A DNA stretch of 25,451 nt from a virus: positions 1 through 25,451 of the IMG/VR virus record IMGVR_UViG_3300006104_001288. One strand, given 5' to 3'. A program made the translations under genes and the position numbers. Positions 1 through 10,300 of this stretch are shown piece by piece. Positions within the stretch are counted from its first letter, which is position 1. Each line of letters starts with the position of its first letter. The notes beneath the pieces were generated by a model. The model was not told the DNA's origin and searched no databases. It saw nothing but the letters and a program-made list of their open reading frames with translations.

Positions 1-40
1 CCAATTTAATTGATGTGATGGCTATCAGTGTGACTATTTG

Positions 41-72
41 TAAAGAAAAACGCCACCCTGGTGGGTGGCGTT
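41..72 (-). terminator. Orphan copy of the ssrA rho-independent terminator
   Basis: A perfect 10-bp stem (arms 49-58 and 63-72, four-base loop) is followed on the minus strand by a T-rich run. It is identical to the terminator of the intact tmRNA gene at the right end. Here it has no upstream RNA gene, so it would only stop leftward transcription leaving the island. Confidence 0.75.
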
Positions 73-116
73 GGACTGTTACATACTTCAAAATGGTGGG
101 TCGGCGGAGATCGAAC
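41..116. repeat. Left attachment-site repeat (attL), degenerate copy of the tmRNA 3' end
   Basis: The first 59 bases (41-99) match 25332-25390 exactly. They cover the ssrA terminator hairpin, the spacer and the CCA-end complement. Beyond that the copy still resembles the tmRNA T arm up to 116, but it lacks one base in the acceptor stem and differs in the T stem, so it cannot form a working tmRNA end. A long direct repeat of a tmRNA 3' end at both ends of a segment carrying an integrase gene is the classic signature of site-specific integration. The retained decay suggests an old insertion. Which repeat is attL or attR is a naming choice; the working gene is on the right. Confidence 0.9.
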
Positions 117-183
117 TAAAAGCTATTTTCTGCTCTAAATACAGGCACTTGGAAGAGGTCAAAAGAGTTCGAATTTCACTAAG

Positions 184-203
184 TACCCCCAAAAGTACCC
201 CCA
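184..203. promoter_or_regulatory. Left arm-type integrase sites (two TACCCCCA motifs)
   Basis: TACCCCCA occurs at 184-191 and 196-203, a 12-bp period. The same pair with the same period and orientation occurs at the right end (25253 and 25265). Tyrosine integrases with an N-terminal arm-binding domain bind short direct repeats on both sides of the core site, and these fit that role. Binding itself is inferred. Confidence 0.65.
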
Positions 204-233
204 GATTCCATCCTTACAATTTGCTTTAATTGT

Positions 234-248
234 CTTCACATTGTGAAG
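234..248. promoter_or_regulatory. 15-bp palindrome before the first island gene
   Basis: CTTCACA, one base, TGTGAAG: two perfect 7-base arms ending in the purine-rich ribosome-binding site of the gene starting at 259. Its position suits an operator or a small hairpin that covers the ribosome-binding site. No regulator can be assigned. Confidence 0.35.
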
Positions 249-258
249 GGGGTTGCTG

Positions 259-1371
259 ATGGAAAGAGAATCATACACACGCAGTGAAATATATGAACTT
301 CTATGGACTGAGCCGGCCACCAAGGTTGCGCTGAGGATTGGACTCTCCGATGTAGCGCTAGGTAAGTGGTGTAAGCAGTACGGCGTACCAAAACCGCCAT
401 TGGGCTACTGGGCCAAGCTGGAGCATGGGAAGGTAACGGCGCAGAGGCCTCCATTAGAGCCTTGGTGGAACGAGCATGATCCTCTGATACATGTCCGGAC
501 TCGGGATAAAGCGATCATAGAGGCTAGGCTAAATAAGCCTGCTGAGCCTACTCCAGTCGTAGAGATTTACAGGGGTAATAAATTTCATGAAGAGATTGAG
601 AAAACCTTTAAAGACTTTCAAATGGAAAACCATTCCAAATTTGGAAGATCAGAATCTAAAGATGGCTTTGATGTCCAGATTGGTCCACATAGTGTTCCAC
701 GGGTAAAGCGAATACTTCAGACCCTCATTAACGAATTTATCTCTCGCGGCTATAGGTTGGGTGGCCATAGAAAATACTCTAATACAGAAGTTACCGCATT
801 TAAGAGAGATGACGATGTAGTAACAATTGAGTTCTATGAAGTAAGTACTAAACCTCCAAAGCCAATGAAGAGAAAAAGCAGCTGGACTAGTGGTGGGCAC
901 ACTCACTCATACATGATGGATATTGAATACATCCCATCTGGAAGGTTAGAGCTAAGAATTCGCCATAACGATATATATGGCTGGAAGATTATTAAAGACT
1001 CTGAAAAGATTAGTGTTGAGGAGCAGCTTGGGAAATTAATAAATCTGATTTCTGAGCTTTCATTTGACGCCAAGATAGCAAGAGTAGAGCGAGAGGCTAG
1101 GGAGGCCAGAGAACAGGCTGAACGCAAGCGCTTAGCAGATATCAAGTGGGCTAGAGAAGTTGAGGCTTGGAAATGGGAGCAGCTCAAAGATGCAGCGGAA
1201 CGCTGGAATGATCTAGCCGTACTCAGGGATTTTGTAAAAACTATGAGGACTAGCCGAGTTGTAAGGAGAAAAAATAAAGGGTTAAATGATTGGGTTAGTT
1301 GGGCCCTGGCGATCTCAGAAGGTTTATGGGGCACTACACCACTGAGAACCCTGACAATCTTAGAGAGCTAA
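259..1371 (+). CDS. Uncharacterised protein with N-terminal HTH-like region, C-terminus replaced by a deletion
   Basis: Function unknown. The start is the ATG at 259, six bases after a GAAGGGGG ribosome-binding site, giving 370 residues; the TTG at 253 is less likely. The N-terminus (YTRSEIYELLW, then SDVALGKWCKQYGVP and PPLGYWAKLE) matches from memory a widespread bacterial family with a short helix-turn-helix-like segment. Residues around 270-300 form a charged helix rich in RE/AR pairs. Family members, as I recall, end with a WLAWA-type segment and a short ADRLDPL-like tail. Here the reading changes abruptly after DWVSWALA (about base 1310) into a sequence that is the +1 shadow of the downstream helicase remnant. 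The last 20 or so residues are therefore probably foreign and the true tail is lost. Confidence 0.7.
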   Translation: MERESYTRSEIYELLWTEPATKVALRIGLSDVALGKWCKQYGVPKPPLGYWAKLEHGKVTAQRPPLEPWWNEHDPLIHVRTRDKAIIEARLNKPAEPTPVVEIYRGNKFHEEIEKTFKDFQMENHSKFGRSESKDGFDVQIGPHSVPRVKRILQTLINEFISRGYRLGGHRKYSNTEVTAFKRDDDVVTIEFYEVSTKPPKPMKRKSSWTSGGHTHSYMMDIEYIPSGRLELRIRHNDIYGWKIIKDSEKISVEEQLGKLINLISELSFDAKIARVEREAREAREQAERKRLADIKWAREVEAWKWEQLKDAAERWNDLAVLRDFVKTMRTSRVVRRKNKGLNDWVSWALAISEGLWGTTPLRTLTILES

Positions 1372-2192
1372 AGACAAGGTTATCCAGTAGCAAGGCTGGT
1401 CATCCCGCACCAATGCTTAGAAGAATGAAGCATGAGGTTGCTAAAGACTTACCTAAGAAAACAGAGAAGATTATTGATGAGCAGATGCCATCCTTACAGG
1501 CGGGCTCTTATCAAGAGGTTATCACCAGTGCTAAGAGTGGTCATGCAGGAAAGAGCAAGCTTGAGATGATTCATCAGATGAGAAGTATTTCATTGCATCC
1601 TAATTACGGTAAATTTGAAACAGAAGATTCTGGCGATGCTTTTATTGGTGACTCAGCACGATTAAAAGTGATGCTAGAAATACTAGAAAGTATTCACGCT
1701 AAATCAGAAAAGGTTCTCATCTTCATTGAGAGCTTGTCTATGCAACAGTGGCTCGCATATTTTTTGAAAGAGCACTTCAATCTTCCAGAATATCCTCTTC
1801 GTATATATGGAAACACTTCAGCAGATAAGCGTACGAAGATTGTTACTCAATTTCAAAGTGTTGAAAATAAAGGTTTTGATGTTCTGCTGTTGTCGCCTAA
1901 GGCTGCAGGCGTTGGATTGACTCTGACTGCAGCCGCTAATGTCATCCACCTGACTAGATGGTGGAATCCTGCGGTTGAGGATCAATGCACAGACAGGGTT
2001 TATAGAATTGGGCAGGACAAAGAGGTTACCGTCTTTATCCCAAGAGCGATTCATCCTTTATATGGCAATGAAAGTTTTGATTGTCTGCTGCACGAAATTC
2101 TTGAGAATAAGAGGGCGCTTTCAAGAGAAATGCTGGTTCCAATGGAATCAGCTGGCGATATTGACTATATCTTTGGCAAATCTACAGGCTAG
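1299..2192 (+). pseudogene. C-terminal remnant of an SNF2-family helicase
   Basis: The open frame encodes only the second RecA-like half of an SNF2/SF2 ATPase. The segment MLRRMKHEVAKDLPKKTE is the usual linker after the first ATPase domain. Motif V is seen in SPKAAGVGLTLTAA and motif VI in DQCTDRVYRIGQ. The Walker A and DExx box domain, normally several hundred residues upstream, is absent: homology begins near base 1310, where it joins the previous gene in another frame. There is no convincing start codon or ribosome-binding site. SNF2 helicases are common in anti-phage islands, so the parent may have been a defence component. ATPase activity is not possible without the first domain. Confidence 0.8.
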
Positions 2193-2243
2193 TTAATTAA
2201 TGATCTTGCCGTAATCTTTATTTGCGCCGATTACATCCATACC

Positions 2244-4103
2244 TCAATTTAATCGATCCAATGACCAGATTTTATTGACAAGGGATTTGATGAGCGCACG
2301 ACGTTCAATTTGCTCTTCTCTCCCAAAGTTTTGGTATGACTTAAATGGATGTTTGTTTGACTCAATGAAGTTGGTAAATTGAGGTTGGTGCTCATATGCT
2401 TGAGCTGTAAGGCTGGCAGCCAATAGATTTTGTTTGGCGTAATGCGGGGATTTGGCTTCATAAGGCTTATCTTGATAGCTGCGATTTACATCGGCAGGCA
2501 ATAGAAGCAATCCTGCAATGTGATTTCGCCAGCGTTGAAATTCTTCTGCAAATGCAAAAGTATCTTTGAAGGGTTCAAAGTTATCTGCCCAGATATGTTC
2601 AATATCTAAAGTATTCTTACCCTCACGATTTACGTACTTATCAAACAAGTCAGGTCGTCCCGCTCCAACCTCGACATATGATGTCATGCGGGCGAGGATA
2701 TGATAAATGTAACGACGGCTAAATTGGTTTAGTCTAAGATCATCAATGCCTTCGCGACCTTTGGCTTCATGACCATCAAAATTAACTTCATCACTATTGA
2801 GGCGCTCTTTAAGGATTGCTTTAAGTTCCTCTAAAGGTTTTTGACGTATTTCTCTACTGAGGAGGTACATTGCATAGTTGGTAGTGCTATAACCTACGCG
2901 GATATAGTTCACAACACGGCGCATAAGCCAAATATCTAAATAGGTAGCAACTGCCTCAATTTTTGCTTTTACGGTTGCGTCATCATCAGTTGGGATAAGT
3001 GGGGCCAAAAGAACTGTGTTTTGCCATGTGAATTCGTTATGGGCGTTATAAAAAACTGACTCTAATCCTGGGGTGTAATTTTTGCTGGCAGCTAGAATGA
3101 TTTCGTAGGCTTTGGCAAAGAAAGGGAAATCTCTATTTATTAAGATGAGGTTGTTTTCTTCTTGATCCCAATTTAGCTTAGAGCTATTGTCCCTGGCCCA
3201 GCGATGAAAGGCCGAGCCGATCAACTCCCAATCCTTATCGGTAGAGCCTGCCTTACGCTCGCGAATGGTTTCAGCATATTGCGCTCTTAGCCAAGCCTTA
3301 ATGCAGGCAGAATCTCGCTCAGCTTCATGCTCATCTCCCCAGCTAATGAGATTTAGTACCTGCTGCTTCCAAAGCTGATTTGAGCTACGTCGCTTATCTG
3401 GATCGCTTATTGGTGCCAGTAGATAAGCTTTAAGCATATCTACCGGGCTTAAAGGCTTGCCTCGGTCATTCATCGTCTCAAAGATGGCGTAGGCATAGTT
3501 ATCGTTATCAGTGGCAATCTCGATAAGGCCAACCTTATTCATGAGCCAGTAAATAAAGTGGGGTAGGGCATCGCCCAGTTCTTCCGCAAGATCCTGCTTT
3601 TCAATATCTTGGTAACGGGCAAACATAGTCTGGATGGACTCTTCTTTACCATCAGGGGTAAATTGGGCCCCATTGAATAGGGCTTCGATTACGGGCAAAC
3701 GCTCTTGTATGTCTAGGTTAAAGCTTGGCTGGCCAAAGTTATCGGAATAGATTAAAGGGGCAAGCTGACCATCTAAGCCTAATTCTAGGTCTTTAGCAGT
3801 TCTGTAGAGGTAAATAAGCAAAAGAGTTAGGGAGGTAACCCTTTGTTGACCATCTACAAGGTAGCTCTTGCCATTTCGCTTGCTAACAATGATCGAGCCA
3901 AGGAAGTAACTCTCATAGGTGCTAACTTTTTGAGTTGTGTCACCGGCTTGGTAGCAGCTTAAGAATTTTTCCTGTAAATCAGAGATAAGCTCAACGATAT
4001 TTTTCTCTTCCCATTTATATTCCCGCTGGTATTCATCTATTGAGAAGGATTGGCTCTGGAGAAGCTCTTTTACGGTTCGATAATGGGGGGTAATTGTGCT
4101 CAT
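2244..4103 (-). CDS. GmrSD-like DUF262/DUF1524 restriction nuclease
   Basis: This 619-residue protein is a fused GmrS-GmrD type enzyme, the family that cleaves modified (for example glucosylated hydroxymethyl-cytosine) phage DNA in an NTP-dependent way. The N-terminal DUF262 domain shows the SIDEYQREYKW segment near residues 21-31 and the diagnostic DGQQR at 84-88. The C-terminal DUF1524 HNH-type nuclease shows DIEHIWAD near 500, then RNHIAGLLLLP and a Y..K....Y pattern. Length fits the family. The ATG at 4103 is preferred over a TTG at 4112 because GAGA lies just before it. It is convergent with the helicase remnant and diverges from hsdM, so a foreign-DNA nuclease and a methylation-based system share a 145-bp control region. 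Substrate specificity cannot be read from sequence. Confidence 0.88.
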   Translation of the reverse strand: MSTITPHYRTVKELLQSQSFSIDEYQREYKWEEKNIVELISDLQEKFLSCYQAGDTTQKVSTYESYFLGSIIVSKRNGKSYLVDGQQRVTSLTLLLIYLYRTAKDLELGLDGQLAPLIYSDNFGQPSFNLDIQERLPVIEALFNGAQFTPDGKEESIQTMFARYQDIEKQDLAEELGDALPHFIYWLMNKVGLIEIATDNDNYAYAIFETMNDRGKPLSPVDMLKAYLLAPISDPDKRRSSNQLWKQQVLNLISWGDEHEAERDSACIKAWLRAQYAETIRERKAGSTDKDWELIGSAFHRWARDNSSKLNWDQEENNLILINRDFPFFAKAYEIILAASKNYTPGLESVFYNAHNEFTWQNTVLLAPLIPTDDDATVKAKIEAVATYLDIWLMRRVVNYIRVGYSTTNYAMYLLSREIRQKPLEELKAILKERLNSDEVNFDGHEAKGREGIDDLRLNQFSRRYIYHILARMTSYVEVGAGRPDLFDKYVNREGKNTLDIEHIWADNFEPFKDTFAFAEEFQRWRNHIAGLLLLPADVNRSYQDKPYEAKSPHYAKQNLLAASLTAQAYEHQPQFTNFIESNKHPFKSYQNFGREEQIERRALIKSLVNKIWSLDRLN

Positions 4104-4248
4104 TTTTCTCAAAATAACTAGTTATAGTTAATAGTCTAATCTGTTCGCTCTAAGTTAAACTAAATAGATCAATATTAATATAGCTAAGAATAAATTAATA
4201 ACCGTAAAAACCCGGCTAGACGGGGTTAGAAAGCTAAAAATAGTAAAT
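4104..4248. promoter_or_regulatory. Shared control region between GmrSD gene and hsdM, with 12-bp palindrome
   Basis: This AT-rich divergent intergenic region must hold both promoters. A perfect palindrome ATAACTAGTTAT (4114-4125) lies 10 bases from the GmrSD start and could be an operator. A weak hairpin (about 4209-4227) lies upstream of hsdM. I cannot assign clear -35/-10 boxes, and hsdM has no strong Shine-Dalgarno sequence. Confidence 0.4.
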
Positions 4249-5982
4249 ATGAGCGAGCAAAATTTATCAAGCTTAATTTGGTCTGTAGCCGATCTTTTAA
4301 GAGGGGACTATAAGCAGTCTGACTACGGCAAAGTCATCATGCCTTTTACTGTATTGAGAAGGCTGGATTGCATTCTTGAGCCGACAAAAGCACAAGTTCT
4401 GACTGAGTATCAAAAGCGCACAAAAGAGGGGGTTGACCCGACTCCATTCCTAAACAGAATTTCAAAACAGTCCTTTTATAACTGCTCACCATTGGACGTT
4501 AATAAAGTTCTTGCTGACCCAGCTCATATTAAATCGAACTTGCTAAATTACATCAATGGATTTTCAAGTAACGTCAATGATATTTTTGAGCGCTTTGAGT
4601 TTGACAAGCAAATCGAAAAGCTCGATGAGGCTGGCTTGTTATTTATGGTCACCAAGAAGTTTTCCGAAGTTGACCTGCACCCCAATGTTGTTAGTAATGC
4701 TGGCATGGGTACACTGTTCGAAGAGTTAATTCGTAAATTTGCTGAGCTTTCCAACGAAACGGCCGGTGAACACTTTACTCCGCGCGAAGTAATTCGACTT
4801 ATGGTTGATTTGTTGCTGCACGCTGACAGCGAAGCATTATCGAAGCCAGGGGTCATTAGAACTATTTACGATCCAACTGCTGGTACAGGCGGTATGTTAT
4901 CTATTGCCGAAGAGTACTTAACTGGGCCGAATGGTTTAAATCCTGACGCAACCTTAATCGTTCATGGCCAAGAGTTAAACCCAGAATCCTATGCAATTTG
5001 CAAAGGCGATATGCTGATTAAAGGTCAGGATATTTCTAATATTAAGTTTGGGGACACACTTAAGAATGATGGACATCCTGGTGCAAAATTCGACTATGGA
5101 ATTGCTAATCCACCATTTGGTGTGGAATGGAAAAAATCCGAAAAAGAGGTAAAGCAAGAGCATGAGCGCTTAGGTTTTGCAGGACGCTTTGGCCCAGGTT
5201 TGCCGCGCATCTCAGATGGAAGCTTTCTTTTCCTATTGCATCTAATTTCAAAAATGAGGGAGCCTGAAAAGGGGGGCGGAAGGGTTGCAATTGTATTCAA
5301 TGGTTCGCCTTTATTTAGTGGTGCTGCTGGTTCCGGTGAATCTGAAATTAGAAAATGGATTATTGAGCAGGATCTACTTGAGGCGATAATTGCCCTACCT
5401 ACTGACATGTTTTACAACACTGGAATTCCAACTTTCATTTGGATTCTTTCTAATCGCAAACCAATCGAGCGAGAAGGAAAAATACAGTTAATTAATGCTG
5501 TTGAATTCTATCAAAAAATGCGAAAAAATCTGGGGGATAAGCGAAAAGAGTTGAGTGATTCTGATATTGAAAAGATTGGCAAATTGTATTTTGATTTTAA
5601 AGAATGCAAGGAATCAAGAATATTTAGATCCTCTGACTTTGGTTACTCAACTATCACAGTTGAGAGGCCGTTGAGGGATGATGCTGGTAATGTTGTTATT
5701 TCAACAAAAGGCAAATCAAAAGGCGAGCCTCAGTCAGATGCAAGTTTAAGAGATACTGAAAATATTCCACTCAATGAGGATATACAAGAGTATTTCAATC
5801 GCGAAGTATTGCCGCATGCAAAAGATGCCTGGATTGATAAATCAAAGACAAAGGTTGGCTATGAAATTCCATTTACTCGTCATTTTTATGAGTACCAGGA
5901 GCCTCGATCCCTGACCGAAATTGATAATGATCTCAAAAAACTAACCACTGAAATTCAACTGCTACTAAACGAGGTTGCCTAA
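4249..5982 (+). CDS. hsdM: Type I restriction-modification DNA methyltransferase subunit
   Basis: HsdM (577 residues) methylates adenine in the target sequence using S-adenosylmethionine. It is the core of both the modification complex (with HsdS) and the restriction complex (with HsdS and HsdR). The N-terminal HsdM helical domain (residues 1-130, beginning LSSLIWSVADLLRGDY) is followed by the N6-methylase fold, with AdoMet-binding motif I DPTAGTGG at 208-215 and catalytic motif IV NPPF at 287-290. GEHFTPREVIRLM (about 173-185) is also typical. The length is normal and the frame intact. The stop codon overlaps the hsdS start by one base, so the two are translationally coupled. Confidence 0.97.
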   Translation: MSEQNLSSLIWSVADLLRGDYKQSDYGKVIMPFTVLRRLDCILEPTKAQVLTEYQKRTKEGVDPTPFLNRISKQSFYNCSPLDVNKVLADPAHIKSNLLNYINGFSSNVNDIFERFEFDKQIEKLDEAGLLFMVTKKFSEVDLHPNVVSNAGMGTLFEELIRKFAELSNETAGEHFTPREVIRLMVDLLLHADSEALSKPGVIRTIYDPTAGTGGMLSIAEEYLTGPNGLNPDATLIVHGQELNPESYAICKGDMLIKGQDISNIKFGDTLKNDGHPGAKFDYGIANPPFGVEWKKSEKEVKQEHERLGFAGRFGPGLPRISDGSFLFLLHLISKMREPEKGGGRVAIVFNGSPLFSGAAGSGESEIRKWIIEQDLLEAIIALPTDMFYNTGIPTFIWILSNRKPIEREGKIQLINAVEFYQKMRKNLGDKRKELSDSDIEKIGKLYFDFKECKESRIFRSSDFGYSTITVERPLRDDAGNVVISTKGKSKGEPQSDASLRDTENIPLNEDIQEYFNREVLPHAKDAWIDKSKTKVGYEIPFTRHFYEYQEPRSLTEIDNDLKKLTTEIQLLLNEVA

Positions 5983-7289
5983 TGAGTGCTTCCAAATTTA
6001 AAAGATATCCAACATATCAAAACACAGATCAAAGGTGGCTAGGTGAGGTCCCTAAACACTGGGGTCTAAAAAGGGTTGGATATTATTTTGAAGAGCGTAG
6101 AGAAAAGGTCAGCGACAAAGATTTTAGTCCATTATCAGTTACTAAAAACGGTATAGTTCCTCAACTGCAAAATGCTGCAAAGTCTGACGATGGAGATAAT
6201 AGAAAGCTGGTAAGGAAAGGTGACTTTGTAATAAATAGTAGGTCTGATAGAAAGGGTTCATCTGGTTTATCTCAGCTTGATGGTTCAATTTCACTGATTA
6301 ATACTGTAATAACTCCATCTTCTGAGCTTAGAGGTGCATATATCCATCATTTGTTTAGAAGCACTCCATTTCAGGAGGAGTATTACAGATTTGGTAAAGG
6401 AATCGTCGCTGATTTATGGAGTACAAATTATTCTGAATTTAAAAATATTGTTATTCCAATTCCATCAACTGATGAGCAATTGAAAATAGCCAATTTTCTT
6501 GATATAGAAATAGCAAAAATTGACGATTTGATTCATAAACAGCAGCTACTAATTGATCAGCTAAGACTTAAAAAGTATGCAGAAATAAGCTCAGCCGTTA
6601 CTGTTGGTCTCGAAAAGCCCAATAAAAAAATATATATTTCAGATTGGTTGACAGCTATACCCGCCCACTGGGAGGTTAAAAAACTAAAACATATCGCAAA
6701 TATATTTGCTAGTAATGTTGATAAGAAAACATTAGAAGGCCAAAAATCAATCAAACTTTGTAACTATACGGATGTTTATTACCACGACAAGATAACTGAG
6801 GAATTGGAATTCATGTGCGCTTCTGCGACGGAAGATCAAATTGTTAAATTTGAACTTAAAGCTGGTGATGTGATTATTACAAAAGATTCTGAAACACCTG
6901 ATGATATTGGGATTGCTGCCTTTGTTCCAAATGATATAAAAGGCGTTATTTGTGGCTACCACTTATCTATTGTGCGCCCGAAACAAGATATTGATGGCTC
7001 TTTTTTAAAGCGATTATTCGATTCAAATTATGTAAAGTCATCTTGGATGGTTTTGGCTAATGGTGTTACTAGGTATGGACTTGGCCAATATGCCATAGGA
7101 AATTTAAAGGTTCCGGTCCCACCGATTGATGAGCAAATTAAGATTGTGCAATATTTAGATGGCTTGGCTGAAAGCATTGATTCTTTGATGAATAAATCTT
7201 TGAAATCAATTGAAATACTTAAAGAGCGTCGTGCTAGCCTCATTTCGGCTGCGGTAACTGGAAAAATTGATGTAAGAGAGCTGGCTTAA
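5982..7289 (+). CDS. hsdS: Type I restriction-modification specificity subunit
   Basis: HsdS (435 residues) reads the bipartite DNA target and positions the methylase and nuclease subunits. The two-repeat layout is visible. Each target recognition domain starts with a W..(I/V)P.HW segment (residues 19-27 and 222-230). Each ends in a conserved helical spacer, first around 163-205 (DEQLKIANFLD onward) and second near the C-terminus (DEQIKIVQYLD to RRASLISAAVTG). The variable halves between differ strongly, as expected for recognition of two different half-sites. It starts on the last base of hsdM, and hsdR follows after 15 bases. The target sequence cannot be predicted here. Confidence 0.96.
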   Translation: MSASKFKRYPTYQNTDQRWLGEVPKHWGLKRVGYYFEERREKVSDKDFSPLSVTKNGIVPQLQNAAKSDDGDNRKLVRKGDFVINSRSDRKGSSGLSQLDGSISLINTVITPSSELRGAYIHHLFRSTPFQEEYYRFGKGIVADLWSTNYSEFKNIVIPIPSTDEQLKIANFLDIEIAKIDDLIHKQQLLIDQLRLKKYAEISSAVTVGLEKPNKKIYISDWLTAIPAHWEVKKLKHIANIFASNVDKKTLEGQKSIKLCNYTDVYYHDKITEELEFMCASATEDQIVKFELKAGDVIITKDSETPDDIGIAAFVPNDIKGVICGYHLSIVRPKQDIDGSFLKRLFDSNYVKSSWMVLANGVTRYGLGQYAIGNLKVPVPPIDEQIKIVQYLDGLAESIDSLMNKSLKSIEILKERRASLISAAVTGKIDVRELA

Positions 7290-7304
7290 TAAGAAAGAAA
7301 ATAA

Positions 7305-10300
7305 ATGGCTATCCACAATGAGATCGAATTCGAGAATGACCTTTGCGATTATCTAAAGTCGCATGGATGGCTGTATTCAAGGGATGATGTTGGCTATGAT
7401 GTAGAGCGAGCGCTTTTCCCTGAAGATCTTTTAGGGTGGATTCAGGACACACAACCTGAGGCTTGGGATCGGCTTAAGAAGTTTCATAATGGCAAAACAG
7501 AATCCGTTGCTCTTGATCGACTTGTTAAGGTCATGGAAACAGAAAGCTCGTTACATGCTCTTAGAAATGGTTTTAAAGCTGCTGGTGCTGGTGCGGGAGG
7601 TTTTGATGTAGTGCAGTTTGCCCCTGCCCATAGTTTTAATCCTGAAACAAAGGCTGCATACGACAAGATTCGCTTGAGGGTCATGCGTCAAGTGCATTAC
7701 TCAGCACACAACCGAAACTCTATTGATCTTGTTCTGTTTGTGAATGGTATTCCTGTAGCTACGCTTGAGCTAAAGACTGATTTCACTCAAGGTATTGATG
7801 ATGCCAAGAACCAGTACAAACTAGATAGAAATCCTAAAGACCCTAAAACTAAGCACGTTGAGCCTTTGCTCCAGTTTAAGCGTGGTGCTTTGGTGCACTT
7901 TGCAGTTTCTACCTCCGAAGTTTGGATGACCACTAAATTAACTGGCATGGATACCTATTTCCTGCCATTTAATAAAGGCTTTAATGGCGGCAAGGGCAAT
8001 CCACCCAACAAAGAAGGCTATCAAACAGCCTATCTTTGGGAAGAGATCTTTCAAAAAGATCAGTTTCTTAAGATTCTTGAGAGCTTTATTCAAATAGAGC
8101 GTAAAGAGGTGGTAGAAAAGAATGGAGAGAAGAAAGTCAAAGAGACTTTAATTTTCCCTAGATACCACCAATTAGATGCAGTAACTAAATTAGTGACTGC
8201 CGTTAAAGAAGAGGGTGCAGGCAAAAACTATTTATTCCAGCACTCAGCAGGCTCTGGTAAGTCCAATACCATTGGTTGGAGTGCTCATAAGTTAGCTACC
8301 ATCCATGATTCTAAAGATAATAAGATTTTCGATACTGTCATTGTTATTACGGATCGTACCGTGCTTGACGAGCAGCTACAAGATACCATTAACCAGTTCT
8401 CGCATACTCCAGGTTTAGTAGTTTCAATTGATTCTGAGAATGGCTCTAAATCAGGTCAATTGGTTGAGGCCTTAAAGAGTGGTGCAATGATTATTGTTGT
8501 TACATTACAAACATTCCCATTTATTTTGAGGGAAATTAGAGAGACAACAGCCCTAGCAAAGAGAAATTTTGCGGTGATCGCTGATGAGGCTCACTCATCT
8601 CAGACTGGCGCTTCTGCTGGAAAATTGCGAAAGGTATTGAGTTCTGAGCAGGTTGAAGTAGATGAAGGTGAGACATATGAAGAGTATCTAGAACGTGAAA
8701 CTGCTAGTCGTTCACTACCTCCTAATGTAAGTTTCTTAGCATTTACCGCTACCCCTAAGAGCAAGACATTGGAGTTGTTTGGCAGAAAAGATAGCAATGG
8801 AATACCAAGGCCCTTTCATCAATACACCATGAAACAAGCCATTCAAGAGGGCTTCATTCTTGATGTGTTACAGAATTACACTCCCTATAAGGTGGCTTAC
8901 AAGCTGGCTCATAACGGAAAAGATTGGGATGATAAGGATGTAGATAAGTCAGAGGCTGCGAAGACAATCGCTAGATGGGTAAGACTTCATCCCCATAATA
9001 TTTCTCAAAAAGTACAAATCATTGTTGAGCATTTCAGGGCGAATGTAGCCTGGAGGATTAATGGCGAAGCCAAGGCCATGGTCGTTACTGATTCAAGGCA
9101 AGCCGCAGTTCGCTACAAAATTGAGATGGATAAGTATATCCAGACTCAAGGGTATGCAAAAGAACTGGCTACTTTGGTTGCTTTTTCGGGCGATGTCGAA
9201 GACCCTGAGTATGGACTTGAAAAGTTCACCGAAGGGAATATGAATAAGCAGCAAAAAGGCATGGGCATTCGTGAGGCATTCTCTACAGAAGAGTTCAAGG
9301 TCTTGATAGTTGCCAATAAGTTCCAAACCGGGTTTGACCAGCCATTATTGATGGCGATGTATGTTGATAAGCGTATTGATGGTATTACAGCAGTTCAAAC
9401 CTTATCAAGATTGAATAGGACAACCTTCGGGAAAGATATTACCTTTGTACTCGATTTTGTAAACGATACAGAAACTATTCGATTGGCATTTGAACCTTAT
9501 TACGCTACTACTGAGTTGCTGGCCACTACAGATCCTAATATGGTCTATGACCTAGAAACCAAGCTTGGAAAACAAGGTATTTATTCCGAGCAAGATGTGA
9601 AAAATTTCATTGAGGCTTACCGAAAACCGAAGGCTAGGCAACAAGATATACAGGCGGCATTAAGTCTGCCGGTATCTAGATTTAATGGCTTGTTTACCGA
9701 TGCGGAAGAGAAGGATGATAAAGAGGAGTTGGATCGCTTGGCTCTCTTTGAGAAAGACTTAGGAACCTTCTGCCGTTTCTATGACTTTCTCTCCCAAGTT
9801 GTGAACTATGCGGATACAGCCTTAGAGGCTAAGTATTTATTCTTTAGGCATTTGGGACCACTTATAAAGCCTGAAAATCGTCGCCTCCCAATAGATTTAG
9901 CAGGCTTAGAAATGACACACTATAAGCTTCAGGCTGGAGCAGCCCAGTCTATTAAATTGGCTGGCGATGTTCCCATTCCTGGGGGCGGTGGAGCGGGAAG
10001 TGGCACATCAAAAGATCCTGAGGTTGTGAGATTGGAGGAACTTCTGAATAAGTTAAATGACTTATTTCCAGAGATTACCGATACCGACCGTATTAATCTA
10101 TTTAATAATGCCAAGACCAAAATGTTGGATAGTGAAGAGCTACGAAAACAGGCCCATGCTAATACCGAGGATCAATTTATACAATCTCCAAAATTTGAAG
10201 AGGAGATGTTAGATAGCCTTATATCCAGCATGGATAGTCATCGGGCTATGACCACCAAGCTATTGAATGACGATAAGCTCAGGGCAAGATTTAAGGATTT

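Noticed and set aside
160-182. tRNA T-arm-like stretch near the left end
   Set aside because: Only the T-loop-like bases are present; no acceptor, D or anticodon arms can be drawn around it.
4209-4227. Hairpin upstream of hsdM as a terminator or attenuator
   Set aside because: The stem is short with a bulge, and no T run follows.
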